NCBI RefSeq assembly: GCF_029581395.1
Contig: NZ_CP121113.1
Coordinates: forward strand, 2,600,001 to 2,664,000
Length of the DNA stretch: 64,000 bases
Reading direction: 5' to 3'
From: Roseinatronobacter sp. S2
GTDB lineage: Bacteria; Pseudomonadota; Alphaproteobacteria; Rhodobacterales; Rhodobacteraceae
This document shows positions 15,023 through 23,630 of the stretch, in pieces (positions within the stretch are counted from its first letter, which is position 1; the number at the start of each line of letters is the position of its first letter). The notes under the pieces were generated by a model. The model was given only the letters and a program-made list of their open reading frames with translations. It ran no database searches and was not told where the DNA came from. The position numbers and the translations under genes were made by a program.

Positions 15023-15925
15023 TTATCCTGCCACATCATACCCGCTGTTCACGCCCAGATGCCGCAGCTTGTCAGGGTTGCGCACGATCCACACGGCGAC
15101 GATCTTGCCCGCGCGGATGCCGATGGCCGTGGTTTGCAGCACATTCCCCGGCTCTCGGGTCACGAAACCGGGCGCGCCGTTGATCAGTCGGATCGGCGGC
15201 AATGGCGGTGGTGGAAGGTGGCGTTTGCGGGCAAGGCCGACAAACAGCCCCGCCGCCCGTCTGCGACCGCGCAGCACATTGATCGCCGCAGGCACCTTGC
15301 CGCCGCCGTCGGTATGAACCTCGATCTCATCGGCAAACAGATCGGTCAGCGCCTGCATGTCACCGGTGCGGGCTGCATGCCAGAAGGCCGCGACGATCGG
15401 GGTGGTCTGCGCGGGTGGCAGGACGGGTCCGGTGTCTGCCCCCGCCATCCGCTTGCGGGCGCGTGACACAAGCTGGCGGCAGGTTGCAGGCGTACGCCCG
15501 ACCACAGTTGATATCTCGTCAAAGGAATAGTCAAAAGCATCGCGCAACAAAAACGCCGCGCGCATTTCCGGTGTCAACCGGTCCAGGGTCAGGATCAGCG
15601 CGATCCCCACATCCTCGGCCACGATCCAGGCTTGTTCAGCGTCGGGCGCGCTGTCCTGCACCAGCGGCTCCGGCAGCCATGCGCCGACATAACGCTCGCG
15701 CCGGACCCGCGCGGATTTAAGGTGATCAAGGCACAGCCGCGCGACAAGCGTGCCAAGATAGCGCGACGGATCATTGATGCCAGCAAGGGGCTGCGCGGCA
15801 AAGCGTATCCATGCCTGCTGCAAGATATCTTCGGTATCCGCCACCGACCCCGTCATGCGATAGGCAAGCCCCGCCAGACGGCGGCGCTCTCGCTGGAACA
15901 GTGTCAGATACGGGTCAGCCTGCAT
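15023..15925 (-). CDS. ECF41-group extracytoplasmic sigma factor with SnoaL-like tail
   Basis: A 300-residue sigma factor with region 2 (about 8-75) and region 4 (about 110-160, with DYSFDEISTVVGRTPATCRQLVSRARKRM), followed by a SnoaL-like extension. All three motifs described for ECF41 are present: WLPEP (83-87) in the linker, DGGGK (206-210) and NPDKL (283-287) in the extension. In this group the extension replaces an anti-sigma factor and tunes activity from within. ATG 15925 overlaps the AhpD-like gene by 11 bases, so the two are translationally coupled. A perfect ECF41 promoter precedes that gene, implying self-activation. The inducing signal is unknown. Confidence 0.92.
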   Translation of the reverse strand: MQADPYLTLFQRERRRLAGLAYRMTGSVADTEDILQQAWIRFAAQPLAGINDPSRYLGTLVARLCLDHLKSARVRRERYVGAWLPEPLVQDSAPDAEQAWIVAEDVGIALILTLDRLTPEMRAAFLLRDAFDYSFDEISTVVGRTPATCRQLVSRARKRMAGADTGPVLPPAQTTPIVAAFWHAARTGDMQALTDLFADEIEVHTDGGGKVPAAINVLRGRRRAAGLFVGLARKRHLPPPPLPPIRLINGAPGFVTREPGNVLQTTAIGIRAGKIVAVWIVRNPDKLRHLGVNSGYDVAG

Positions 15926-16370
15926 CAGGGCGCACGGGATGAGGGGCGCGGAAGCCAACCGCAAACCGGTTCCATGCGTTGATCGCGTTGATCACCAGCG
16001 TCAGGTCCACGCATTCCTGCGGCGTGAAAACATCCGTCAGCGCAGTGTAATCCGCATCCGGCGCGCCCGTGGCCTCGATCCGCGTCAATGCCTCGGACCA
16101 GCCAAGGGCTGCACGTTCACGCGCATCAAACGCGGGGCTTTCGCGCCATGCCGCCAGCACATCCAGCTTTTGCTGGGATACGCCCGCGCCCCGTGCGTCG
16201 GGCGCGTGCATGTTCAGGCAAAAGGCGCATCCGTTGATCTGCGAAACCCGCATCTTGACCAGTTCGCGCAGCGCCAGCGGGATTGAAAGCGCCTGCGTCG
16301 CCGTCTCCAACGCCAGCATCGCCTTCGCCGCTTTGGGCGAGGCTTGCTGGTAGTTCAATCGCTCTGTCAT
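15915..16370 (-). CDS. Carboxymuconolactone decarboxylase/AhpD-like protein
   Basis: A 151-residue alkylhydroperoxidase D-like protein. The redox motif NGCAFCLNMH places C48-x2-C51-x3-H55, as in AhpD, where the cysteine pair and histidine reduce peroxide or a partner enzyme. ALGWSEALTRI and VDLTLVINAINAWNRFA are the conserved C-terminal helices of the CMD family. The family member paired with ECF41 sigma factors is well known as a genomic neighbour, and its physiological reaction is not settled. It is the first gene of the pair and is preceded at a 36-base distance by the -10 of the ECF41 promoter. Confidence 0.9.
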   Translation of the reverse strand: MTERLNYQQASPKAAKAMLALETATQALSIPLALRELVKMRVSQINGCAFCLNMHAPDARGAGVSQQKLDVLAAWRESPAFDARERAALGWSEALTRIEATGAPDADYTALTDVFTPQECVDLTLVINAINAWNRFAVGFRAPHPVRPDAG

Positions 16371-16406
16371 CTGTCTCTCTCCATTATCATGTCTGACAGA
16401 AAGTAA

Positions 16407-16433
16407 GACGAGCTATGGGGGCGATTTGTGACA
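16407..16433 (-). promoter_or_regulatory. ECF41-dependent promoter
   Basis: On the minus strand TGTCACA (16427-16433), a 16-base spacer and CGTC (16407-16410) match the published ECF41 consensus TGTCACA-N16-CGTC without a mismatch. It stands upstream of the AhpD-like/ECF41 pair and nowhere else was noticed, so the system probably regulates itself. Confidence 0.85.
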
Positions 16434-16542
16434 GGCCTGCGCCCGCCGCGCGGATATGCGTTGGCCAGCCGGATCAGTTTCCACATGGTTTACCATACCA
16501 TCGGGCGGCGCTACTTGCTTACCAAACTCAACACAAGGCCCG

Positions 16543-17349
16543 TCACGCTGCCGTGAAACCAAGGCAAAACACCGCGTCCCCGATCCCTTTTTCAACAGGG
16601 CCTGTGTCTTGCGGTAGCAACACGACCGCGTCACTGATGCCCAGCGCCCGAAGTTGAGCAGGCGTGCCGCCTCGATACTCCAGATGGCCGCGCCCGATAA
16701 TCGCGATCACCAGCGGCGGATCATCCACCTGACGCGCGGCGGCTATACGACACGCAAACGCGCGGTCCCAGACTTGCTGGGCGCGCACAAAACGGTCAAA
16801 CGCCGGGTCCATCGGGCCTTTGGCCTGCCGGTCGGGGCGTTCGCCGCCGGTTACGTCAAACAGATAGCGGCGATATTGCGGCGTTGCGGGCACCGCAGGT
16901 GTCAGACCTTCGCGTGCGTCAGGCGCGACGCTGTCCCAGCCGCCAGCGCCGATTTCGCGCACCAGATCGCGGCGACAGTTCAGCCCAATCATTGGCAGGC
17001 GGAACATCCGGCAAAACCGGAACAAGGGCATATATAGTTCCGGCGGAAACCCCCAGACTGTGCCCCATTCCACCTGCCTTAGAAAGTCTTCCTCGCTCAG
17101 CCGGCCCGCGACCCAATCAGCCAGCACCGCATCCAGCCGCGCGGGGAACATTTCAAACCCCATTACCGCCCTGCTATGCCGTGCCACAATCCCGGCTGCG
17201 ACATGAAGCTGCCATTGGTGATGGTCTGCGCGGTCATGCTGCTCGCCCAGCAGCACGACCGGGGCCTGCGCGGCGCGCGCCATCACATCTGCATGCGACA
17301 TGGCGGCTCCGGTCTTCGGGTCTGTCCATTGGCCTCCGGTGTCGCTCAT
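16543..17349 (-). CDS. ChaN-family haem-binding-like protein
   Basis: A 268-residue protein of the ChaN/DUF399 family: VVLLGEQHDRADHH (GEQHD at 35-39), VMGFEMFPARLDAVLADW, LPMIGLNCRRDLVREI and the late IIGRGHLEYRGGTPAQL. ChaN of Campylobacter is an iron-regulated lipoprotein that binds two haems between two monomers. This protein has no signal peptide or lipobox with the MSDTGGQ start, so it would be cytoplasmic. ATG 17349 overlaps the ABC transporter's TGA by 4 bases. As the third gene after a TonB receptor and an ABC protein, it fits a receiving or processing protein for an imported tetrapyrrole, which is inference. Confidence 0.82.
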   Translation of the reverse strand: MSDTGGQWTDPKTGAAMSHADVMARAAQAPVVLLGEQHDRADHHQWQLHVAAGIVARHSRAVMGFEMFPARLDAVLADWVAGRLSEEDFLRQVEWGTVWGFPPELYMPLFRFCRMFRLPMIGLNCRRDLVREIGAGGWDSVAPDAREGLTPAVPATPQYRRYLFDVTGGERPDRQAKGPMDPAFDRFVRAQQVWDRAFACRIAAARQVDDPPLVIAIIGRGHLEYRGGTPAQLRALGISDAVVLLPQDTGPVEKGIGDAVFCLGFTAA

Positions 17350-19067
17350 GCGGTTTTCCTTGCGGGTGTGGGGGCTGGTGCCAGAATGATCCTGCGCGCA
17401 ATCTTCAAGCCATGCGGGGGCCTGTGCGCAATACACAGGATTGTGCAATCTGGCAATTCACGTTCAAGCACGGCCAGAAGACACTGTTCTGCATCGTGAT
17501 CCAGCGCGCTGGTTGCTTCATCAAGGGCCAGCCAGTCGGGGCGCAGAAAAATAGCCCGCGCCAATGCCAGCCGCTGGCGCTCGCCGATCGACAGGCCTTG
17601 CAGACAAGCGGGGCCGTCTTGGCCCCTAAGCGGGATGCGATGCCCCAACCCAACCAGTTGCAGGACATGCGCCAAGCGGTCGCCATCCTGCGTATCGGGG
17701 TCGATTGGATATGTCAGCGCCTGCAAGATACCTTCGTTGAACAGGGCGGGCGTCTGGGGCAACGCCATGACAGGCGCATCCGGCAAAATGATCGTGCCCT
17801 GTCCATACGGCCAAAGACCAAGCAGCGCGGACAGAAACGTTGTCTTGCCCTGCCCTGACGGCCCCGAAATCCAGACATGTTCACCACGGGTGATATGTAT
17901 GTCGGGAAAGGGTTGCAACGCACGCCCACCGGGGGTGTAAAGCACAAGCCCGTCACACCGCAACGTATCGTCCGTGCCATGCACAAGCGTGACATTACGC
18001 GGGGCATCCGGCATGGGTGGCGGTCTGCGCGTCAACGCAACCAGCCCGTCCAGCCGCTCGGACACCGCCACAAAGGCCGCAAGCCGGGCATATGAGAAAA
18101 TGAACCAGCTTAGGGTTGTGGTGACATTGGAGAATGCGGACGCAGTCTGCATCAGCCCGCCAAGGCTGAGTGCATTTCCAAAATAGGCGGGCAAGGCCAG
18201 AAATATCGGAATACGCAGCACAGTCTGCCGATAGGGGCGCGTGAAAAGCCCCAGTATGAATTCGCGCCCGATAAGACGCGCCCAATTCGCCCGTAGCGCA
18301 TCAAACCGGTGTTGAAGCCGCCGGTGCTCGGCATCTTCTCCGCGCGCCTGCGCAATCTCATTCGCCGATTCCCGAACCTGCACCAATGAATACCGAAAGT
18401 CAGCCTCGAAGCGTTCTTGCGCGAATGACAGGTTTTTCAGCGGCTTGCCAAGAAGATGTGTCACCACACTGGAAATGAAAACATACAGGAACGCAGCCAG
18501 AACCATGTATCGTGGAATGCTTACATCCCATCCCAGAAGCGAGAACGCCAACGGGAATTGGGACAACCCCCAAAGAATTGCCACATAAGAGATGATTGCG
18601 ACCACCCGCGAAAGCAGATCAAGGGTGAAATCCAGCAGGTAATCGATAAACTTGCGGCAATCTTCGGCAATGCGCTGATCAGGGTTTTCAACCGGATCAG
18701 GGCTAAGACCCGGGCGCAAATGCCAATAGGCCTGTCCGTTCAGCCACATATCCAGCATCGCGTTGGTCAACACTTCACGCCAATGGATCAGCAAGCGTTT
18801 TCGCAACCAGCTTCCCGCTAAATGCGCCGAGGCAGAAGCCCCCACCAGAATGGCGAAAATTCCCATCTGATGAAGCGCACCTGCGGCATCCATTTGCTCA
18901 AGTGCATCGAAGAAATCGCGTTGCCATGTGATCTGGCGCACGGACACCCAGACCCCGAAAAACTGCAATCCAAGCACAACCAGATAGATTGCCGCCCCGA
19001 TCCATGCCCGCGGGCCCGTGACAGCCAGACGGGCAAGATGCCATATCCGCCAAAAGACCTGTGCCAT
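17346..19067 (-). CDS. YddA/BacA-like ABC transporter, permease fused to ATPase
   Basis: A 573-residue half-transporter. The membrane part (about 20-340) carries ENPDQRIAEDCRKF (127-140), a hallmark of the SbmA/BacA-YddA-ABCD branch of exporter-fold proteins. The C-terminal ATPase has Walker A GPSGQGKTT (402-410), signature LSIGERQRLALA and Walker B WLALDEATSALD, so it is complete. Relatives include mycobacterial Rv1819c, an exporter-fold protein that imports cobalamin and other hydrophilic molecules, and SbmA/BacA, which take up peptides. It starts 5 bases after the TonB receptor's stop and overlaps the ChaN-like gene. Uptake rather than export is suggested by this operon. The substrate is unproven. 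Confidence 0.88.
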   Translation of the reverse strand: MAQVFWRIWHLARLAVTGPRAWIGAAIYLVVLGLQFFGVWVSVRQITWQRDFFDALEQMDAAGALHQMGIFAILVGASASAHLAGSWLRKRLLIHWREVLTNAMLDMWLNGQAYWHLRPGLSPDPVENPDQRIAEDCRKFIDYLLDFTLDLLSRVVAIISYVAILWGLSQFPLAFSLLGWDVSIPRYMVLAAFLYVFISSVVTHLLGKPLKNLSFAQERFEADFRYSLVQVRESANEIAQARGEDAEHRRLQHRFDALRANWARLIGREFILGLFTRPYRQTVLRIPIFLALPAYFGNALSLGGLMQTASAFSNVTTTLSWFIFSYARLAAFVAVSERLDGLVALTRRPPPMPDAPRNVTLVHGTDDTLRCDGLVLYTPGGRALQPFPDIHITRGEHVWISGPSGQGKTTFLSALLGLWPYGQGTIILPDAPVMALPQTPALFNEGILQALTYPIDPDTQDGDRLAHVLQLVGLGHRIPLRGQDGPACLQGLSIGERQRLALARAIFLRPDWLALDEATSALDHDAEQCLLAVLERELPDCTILCIAHRPPHGLKIARRIILAPAPTPARKTA

Positions 19068-19072
19068 TCAGA

Positions 19073-21352
19073 TCAGAAGCGCGACTGCAACGAGGCCGTA
19101 AACACACGCCCCGATCCGGTGCGCAGATCCAGCGGGTTCTGGCGCGCCACAGCCACACTGGGCGATGTCGTCACACCAATGGCAGATGTCTCAAAGTAGC
19201 GCCTGTCAAACAGGTTGGTCAGCCCGAAATTAAGGCTCGCGTTTTCTGTCAGGTTCCATGTTGCATAGACATCTACCAGACCGTAGCCCGCCGGTTTGAA
19301 ACCATCGGGATCTGCGGTGCGCGACACGCCCTTGGCAAAGCGCGATCTGAATTCCAGGGTTACATTCTGATCGGGCATTTCATAAACCAGCCCGAATTCG
19401 CCACGCAAAGGCGGCAGGTCTGCCGGTGCTTGTTCGGATGTTGGTGTTGCGCGTTGTGTCCCGCGCTGCCAGATTGCCGAACCACTTGCCGTAAGCGTGT
19501 CGGAAAGCGCCCATTCCCCCGAAACTTCCACACCGTAAACACGCCGCTTCGAGATATTTCGGTATGTATACTGGTTGGTGCCCGGCGGATTGTAAAAGCT
19601 CTGGATAAAGTCGCTATAGCGGGCGTCAAAGCCGGATACCGACACAAAACCTTCGGCAAACTGTGCCCTTGTGCCAATCTCAAGGCTGCGCACGGTTTCC
19701 GGCCGCAGATCAGGTGCGGGGATCAGGTCGAAGAACGCGCCGGGCAGCGATGTATAAAGCTGCTGCGCCGTTGGCATCTTGAAACCCTGACCGGCATTGG
19801 CCCAGACCGACCAGTTCTCATCTACGCGCCACAAGGCACCAAGGCTTGCCAGCAACCGCGCGTCAGAACGCTTGCGCGGCTCGAAACCGGGAACAAGCAC
19901 ATAGTCGGCGTTCGCGCGCGGCTTGATGGAATAGGTCGCGTAGCGAAGCCCGGGTGTCAGCTCAAACCGGTCACCGAATTCCATACGGTTCTGAAGGTAA
20001 ATGTCGGCCCTGCGCGTGGTGGCATTGGCAAAATTGAACCCGCCTGCCCTGCGTTCGGTCGTCGCCCCCGTGGTCAGGTTATAAACCCTGTCGATACGTT
20101 CGTAATCGGTGCGTGTCAGGTCGGCATCCAGTCCGATAGTCAGGTTGTGGCGCACAGCACCGGTCACAAACGCGCGCTCTGCCCGCAAATCGAATTCAAG
20201 GAATTCTTCAGAATAGGACAGGCTGTCTTCGGTGCGAAGCGCATCGCCCGTGGCTGAAGTGCTGAAACGTGTGCCGGACCGATTGTAGCGGTGGGGGGTG
20301 AAGGCAAGTGTCGCCGAAAGTTCATCAACAAGGCGGTTTTCGGGGGTCCATGTGTAATCCACGGCGTAGCGCCGCCGCTTTGTTTTCAGGCGACGGTCAT
20401 AGGCATGGTTCACCTCTCCCGTTGCGACGCCCAGCGTGTTATACACAGGCCCAAGTGACTGATTAAACGCGACATCTGTTGTCCGGTCCATCACGTCAAT
20501 TGAAAACATGAACCGGTGCTCGGTCGTGGGGCGCCATTCCAGTTTTGCAAGTCCGCGATAGGTCAGAACATGCGTCGGGTCGAATTCGTTGCACGGTGTG
20601 GCCCCGAACGCGATATTGCGCGGACACGTCCCGCCATGAACATCCGAATACAGCCCGCCATTTGGCCGCGCATTCGACACCCGCGGCTCACGGGCCTTTG
20701 TCCGGGCAAGACCGGCCATAACGGAAACGGACTCTGACAGCCATTGCGCAAAACTGATCGCTGCGGAATTCTGTCGGGTCAAGCTGTCATACCCGATGCG
20801 CGCGGTCCCTGCCCTGTCCTGACCTTGCAAAATATCTTCCGGGTCGGTGGTGCGCATGGCCACAACGCCCCCCAGCGCATCCGCGCCCCAGATCACGGAT
20901 GCCGGCCCGCCAATGGCCTCGACCCGCTCAACGAAATTAAAATCCATATAGTCACGGCCCACATCAGTGATGCTTTCTGCCACGCGTGATCCGTCGATCA
21001 GGGTCAAAACCCGATTGCCGCCCACACCACGCATATTGAAGCCAGAAAAATCATTGAAGGGCTGTGTCGCATTGATCTGCCTGTCCACTGTCAGGGCGGG
21101 GACGTAGCGGCTAAGCTGCTGCATGTCACTGATCGCGTGCGTTTCGATGACAGACCCATCCACAACGGTTACGCTTGCCGGCGCATCCAGAACTGTTTGC
21201 GCCGCGCGCGTCAGATACAACGTGATCGTGCCCAGCACGCCGGGTGATGCGGTGTCATCCGCCAATGTCTGGGCAATGACACCACCTTGCGGAACCCAAA
21301 GCACGGCCGACGACAATAGCAGCGCTGCGCGCGCGGTTGAGCGAACACTCAT
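19073..21352 (-). CDS. TonB-dependent outer-membrane receptor, haem/haemoglobin-receptor branch
   Basis: A 759-residue receptor with a signal peptide (1-28), a plug domain (about 50-165: DAPASVTVVDGSVI, NMRGVGGNRVLTLIDG, VERVEAIGGPASVIWGADAL, GGVVAMRTTDPEDIL) and a 22-strand barrel ending in SRF with terminal Phe. The plug sequence is that of the haem/haemoglobin/transferrin receptor families. The usual FRAP and NPNL boxes are degenerate (FKMP and APDLRPE), and no His lies between them, so the ligand may not be ordinary haem. It heads the operon with the BacA-like ABC protein and ChaN-like protein. Energy would come from a TonB complex encoded elsewhere. A -35/-10 pair lies upstream. Confidence 0.9.
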   Translation of the reverse strand: MSVRSTARAALLLSSAVLWVPQGGVIAQTLADDTASPGVLGTITLYLTRAAQTVLDAPASVTVVDGSVIETHAISDMQQLSRYVPALTVDRQINATQPFNDFSGFNMRGVGGNRVLTLIDGSRVAESITDVGRDYMDFNFVERVEAIGGPASVIWGADALGGVVAMRTTDPEDILQGQDRAGTARIGYDSLTRQNSAAISFAQWLSESVSVMAGLARTKAREPRVSNARPNGGLYSDVHGGTCPRNIAFGATPCNEFDPTHVLTYRGLAKLEWRPTTEHRFMFSIDVMDRTTDVAFNQSLGPVYNTLGVATGEVNHAYDRRLKTKRRRYAVDYTWTPENRLVDELSATLAFTPHRYNRSGTRFSTSATGDALRTEDSLSYSEEFLEFDLRAERAFVTGAVRHNLTIGLDADLTRTDYERIDRVYNLTTGATTERRAGGFNFANATTRRADIYLQNRMEFGDRFELTPGLRYATYSIKPRANADYVLVPGFEPRKRSDARLLASLGALWRVDENWSVWANAGQGFKMPTAQQLYTSLPGAFFDLIPAPDLRPETVRSLEIGTRAQFAEGFVSVSGFDARYSDFIQSFYNPPGTNQYTYRNISKRRVYGVEVSGEWALSDTLTASGSAIWQRGTQRATPTSEQAPADLPPLRGEFGLVYEMPDQNVTLEFRSRFAKGVSRTADPDGFKPAGYGLVDVYATWNLTENASLNFGLTNLFDRRYFETSAIGVTTSPSVAVARQNPLDLRTGSGRVFTASLQSRF

Positions 21353-21490
21353 TAAGACAACTCCTGCCAGAACGCCCTGAGGGCGATAGGATTACAAGCT
21401 GGCAGATGCTGGCTGTGAAACCGCGCGAAACGTCGCCCGGAAGTTCATCTCTTGTAGCGTGGGTCACAGGCCAATGAGATGTGAAGCGAT

Positions 21491-21519
21491 TCACTATTGA
21501 AACAGTCAGGTAATGTCAA
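21491..21519 (-). promoter_or_regulatory. Promoter of the TonB-receptor operon
   Basis: On the minus strand TTGACA (21514-21519), a 17-base spacer and TAGTGA (21491-21496) resemble a sigma-70 promoter, about 140 bases before the receptor start. The long leader might hold regulatory structure. I saw no clear Fur, RirA or Irr site and no cobalamin-riboswitch core. Confidence 0.5.
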
Positions 21520-21635
21520 CTACGCGTGAACGCGCGGTATTGCGCAGCTTTGGCGAAGGGGTGCTGCCGGCTGCCTTGCGGGGCTGCGCGATGGGACCGG
21601 GTGCAGTTAATCGGCACATCCTTAGCACCTGAATT

Positions 21636-21652
21636 GGTAAGTTAATTTTACC
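21636..21652. promoter_or_regulatory. Dyad upstream of TRAP operon
   Basis: GGTAA (21636-21640) and TTACC (21648-21652) flank a 7-base A+T centre, within the 447-base divergent region 21353-21799. The rest of that region holds the receptor promoter, a GC-rich stretch and the AGGAGG-type ribosome site of dctP, with no gene recognised. The dyad resembles small repressor operators (for example GntR) and could control the TRAP genes. Confidence 0.35.
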
Positions 21653-21799
21653 GAACACCCCCTTAAAGTGATATCCTGTCTAATTCAGCAAGGTATGAGT
21701 AATTTTATTGCGCGGCTGTGGCGCTTTTCTCTTAACGAATTACCCCCGAAACGGGTGGATATCGGAACGGACGTCCAACAACCGGAGGAGAAAACAAAA

Positions 21800-22861
21800 A
21801 TGAAAAAACTACTTATCACAACAGCCCTGAGCGCCAGCCTTGTGGCAGGTGCCGTTCAAGCGCAGGAACGCGTTCGCTGGCAGGTGCCCATGGCATTTCC
21901 GTCCACGCTTGCGGGCTTGGCGGACGCCATGCCATGGATGGCCGACCAGATGCGTGCAATGACCGACGGGGCGATTGACCTGCGCGTTGCAGAACCGGGA
22001 ACTGTTGTGCCGGCACTGGCGGCGTTCGACGCGGTCAGCGACGGATCGATTGACGCGGCCTATTCATGGATGGGGTATGAACTGGGATCGCTGCCTTCCG
22101 CGTCATTGTTCGGGGCAACGCCGTTTGGCCTTGAATCGATCGAATATCTGGCATGGTTGTATTTCCATGGCGGGCGCGAATTGATGACCGAAGCGTATGA
22201 GCCGTTCAACATCCATATCATTCCCTGCGGCACAATCAGCCCTGAAACCGCTGGCTGGTTCCGCAGCGAACTGGAAAGCGTCGCAGATTTCGAAGGTATG
22301 CGCTTCCGTGCCGCGGGCATTGGCGGCGAAATCATGATGGAGCTTGGCAAATCTGTCACCATGTTGCCCGGCGGCGAACTGTATCAGGCCCTTGAAACCG
22401 GCGTGCTGGATGCAACCGAATTCTCGTTGCCATCGGCAGACCTTCAGCTTGGTTTCTATCAGGTGGCCAGTTACCTGTATCTTCCCGGCTGGCATCAGCC
22501 ATCCACCAATCAGGCGCTATATGTGAATATGGACAGCTGGAACGCGCTGAACCCGCAGACCCAGGCCATGTTCGAGACAAGCTGCATGGCCGCAAACGCC
22601 TATGCGATTGCAAAAGCCGAAGCCATGCAAGGGCCTGCGCTGATAGAGCTTGAGGAAAAAGGCGCGATCATCAACACCTATCCTGATGAATTCATCGCAG
22701 CATTCCGCGAGGCGCATAACACTGTGATCGCGCGCCGCTCGGCAGATGATGAAATGTTTGCGCGCGTCTATAACTCGATGATGGACTTCCAGGCGCTGAA
22801 CCGTCCGTGGAAAGAACAAGGCTACCTGCCGCGCGACTGGCAGACCCGCATCGGCGAATAA
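21800..22861 (+). CDS. dctP: TRAP transporter solute-binding protein (DctP)
   Basis: A 353-residue periplasmic protein. Residues 1-22 form a signal peptide ending AVQAQ. The mature part has the DctP fold blocks VRWQVPMAFPSTLAGLADAM, GMRFRAAGIGGEIMMELG, VTMLPGGELYQALETGVLDATE and YYLPGWHQPS-like YLYLPGWHQP. The arginine of GMRFRAAG is the position that binds a carboxylate in characterised members. The close resemblance of the GWHQ region to monocarboxylate/2-oxoacid TRAP receptors suggests a small organic acid, which is inference. CGGAGGAG precedes ATG 21800. It is first in a three-gene TRAP operon. Confidence 0.92.
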   Translation: MKKLLITTALSASLVAGAVQAQERVRWQVPMAFPSTLAGLADAMPWMADQMRAMTDGAIDLRVAEPGTVVPALAAFDAVSDGSIDAAYSWMGYELGSLPSASLFGATPFGLESIEYLAWLYFHGGRELMTEAYEPFNIHIIPCGTISPETAGWFRSELESVADFEGMRFRAAGIGGEIMMELGKSVTMLPGGELYQALETGVLDATEFSLPSADLQLGFYQVASYLYLPGWHQPSTNQALYVNMDSWNALNPQTQAMFETSCMAANAYAIAKAEAMQGPALIELEEKGAIINTYPDEFIAAFREAHNTVIARRSADDEMFARVYNSMMDFQALNRPWKEQGYLPRDWQTRIGE

Positions 22862-22966
22862 ACCTTATCTGAACGCACCAAGGCCGCGCCCTGTCACAGG
22901 GGCGCGGTCATGACTGAACAGGGCACTGACGCGGCCCTTGTCCGCTTGCAGACAGGACACAACAAC

Positions 22967-23572
22967 ATGAGCCAGCAACAACACCCCGAGATCAATCTGG
23001 ACCTTGAACAGGTCGAAGATGCGGGCGCACGCAGCCACGGGCTGGATTTTCCGCACACATGGCTTTCCGACCTGATCGAGAAAGCGCTTGAACTGCTGTC
23101 ATATGTGCTGAATTCCATCTGGATCGTGCTGATCGTGATCATCGTGTCCAATGTGATCATGCGCTATGCGCTGAACGTCAATTACATCTGGATCGAAGAA
23201 GTGCAGTGGCACATGTATGCCGTGGGCTTCATGTTCGGGATCGGCTATGCGCTGATGCATGATGCGCATGTCCGCGTTGACGCGCTTGCGGCCGGTTTCC
23301 GCATCAGAACGCGCGCGTGGATCGAGTTGATCTCGATTGTCGCGATCATCCTGCCCATGTGCTGGATCATCATCAGTTATGGAATCCCCTTTGTCGAAGC
23401 GTCCTATAACCGGGGTGAACGTTCATCGGCACCGGGGGGGCTGGCCAATCGCTGGATGATCAAAAGCGTCATCGTGCTGGCCTTCGCCTATATCGGCCTT
23501 GCAGCTTTTTCACGAATGCTGCGGGTGACAGCACTGCTTTTCAACTTTCCGCGTCCCAAGGCCGCGCAATAA
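22967..23572 (+). CDS. dctQ: TRAP transporter small permease (DctQ)
   Basis: A 201-residue inner-membrane protein with four hydrophobic helices and the DctQ motifs: YVLNSIWIVLIVIIVSNVIMRYALN, IWIEEVQWHMYAVGFMFGIGYAL, DAHVRVDALAAGFRIRTRAWIEL and PGGLANRWMIKSVI. DctQ couples the binding protein to DctM and helps drive sodium-dependent uptake. ATG 22967 follows AGGA nine bases upstream. An ATG at 22910, in the same frame, would add 19 residues and also has a G-rich leader, so the start is not certain. It is placed between dctP and dctM, all on the plus strand. Confidence 0.9.
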   Translation: MSQQQHPEINLDLEQVEDAGARSHGLDFPHTWLSDLIEKALELLSYVLNSIWIVLIVIIVSNVIMRYALNVNYIWIEEVQWHMYAVGFMFGIGYALMHDAHVRVDALAAGFRIRTRAWIELISIVAIILPMCWIIISYGIPFVEASYNRGERSSAPGGLANRWMIKSVIVLAFAYIGLAAFSRMLRVTALLFNFPRPKAAQ

Positions 23573-23630
23573 TGACCGCGCCGTTGAGTGTTCAGCACGC
23601 ATCGCCGCGTTACATCACAGGGAATATGGG

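Noticed and set aside
21353..21799. Possible cobalamin riboswitch in the TonB receptor leader
   Set aside because: I searched by eye for the conserved B12-box and core stems and found none, so only a promoter and a dyad are reported.
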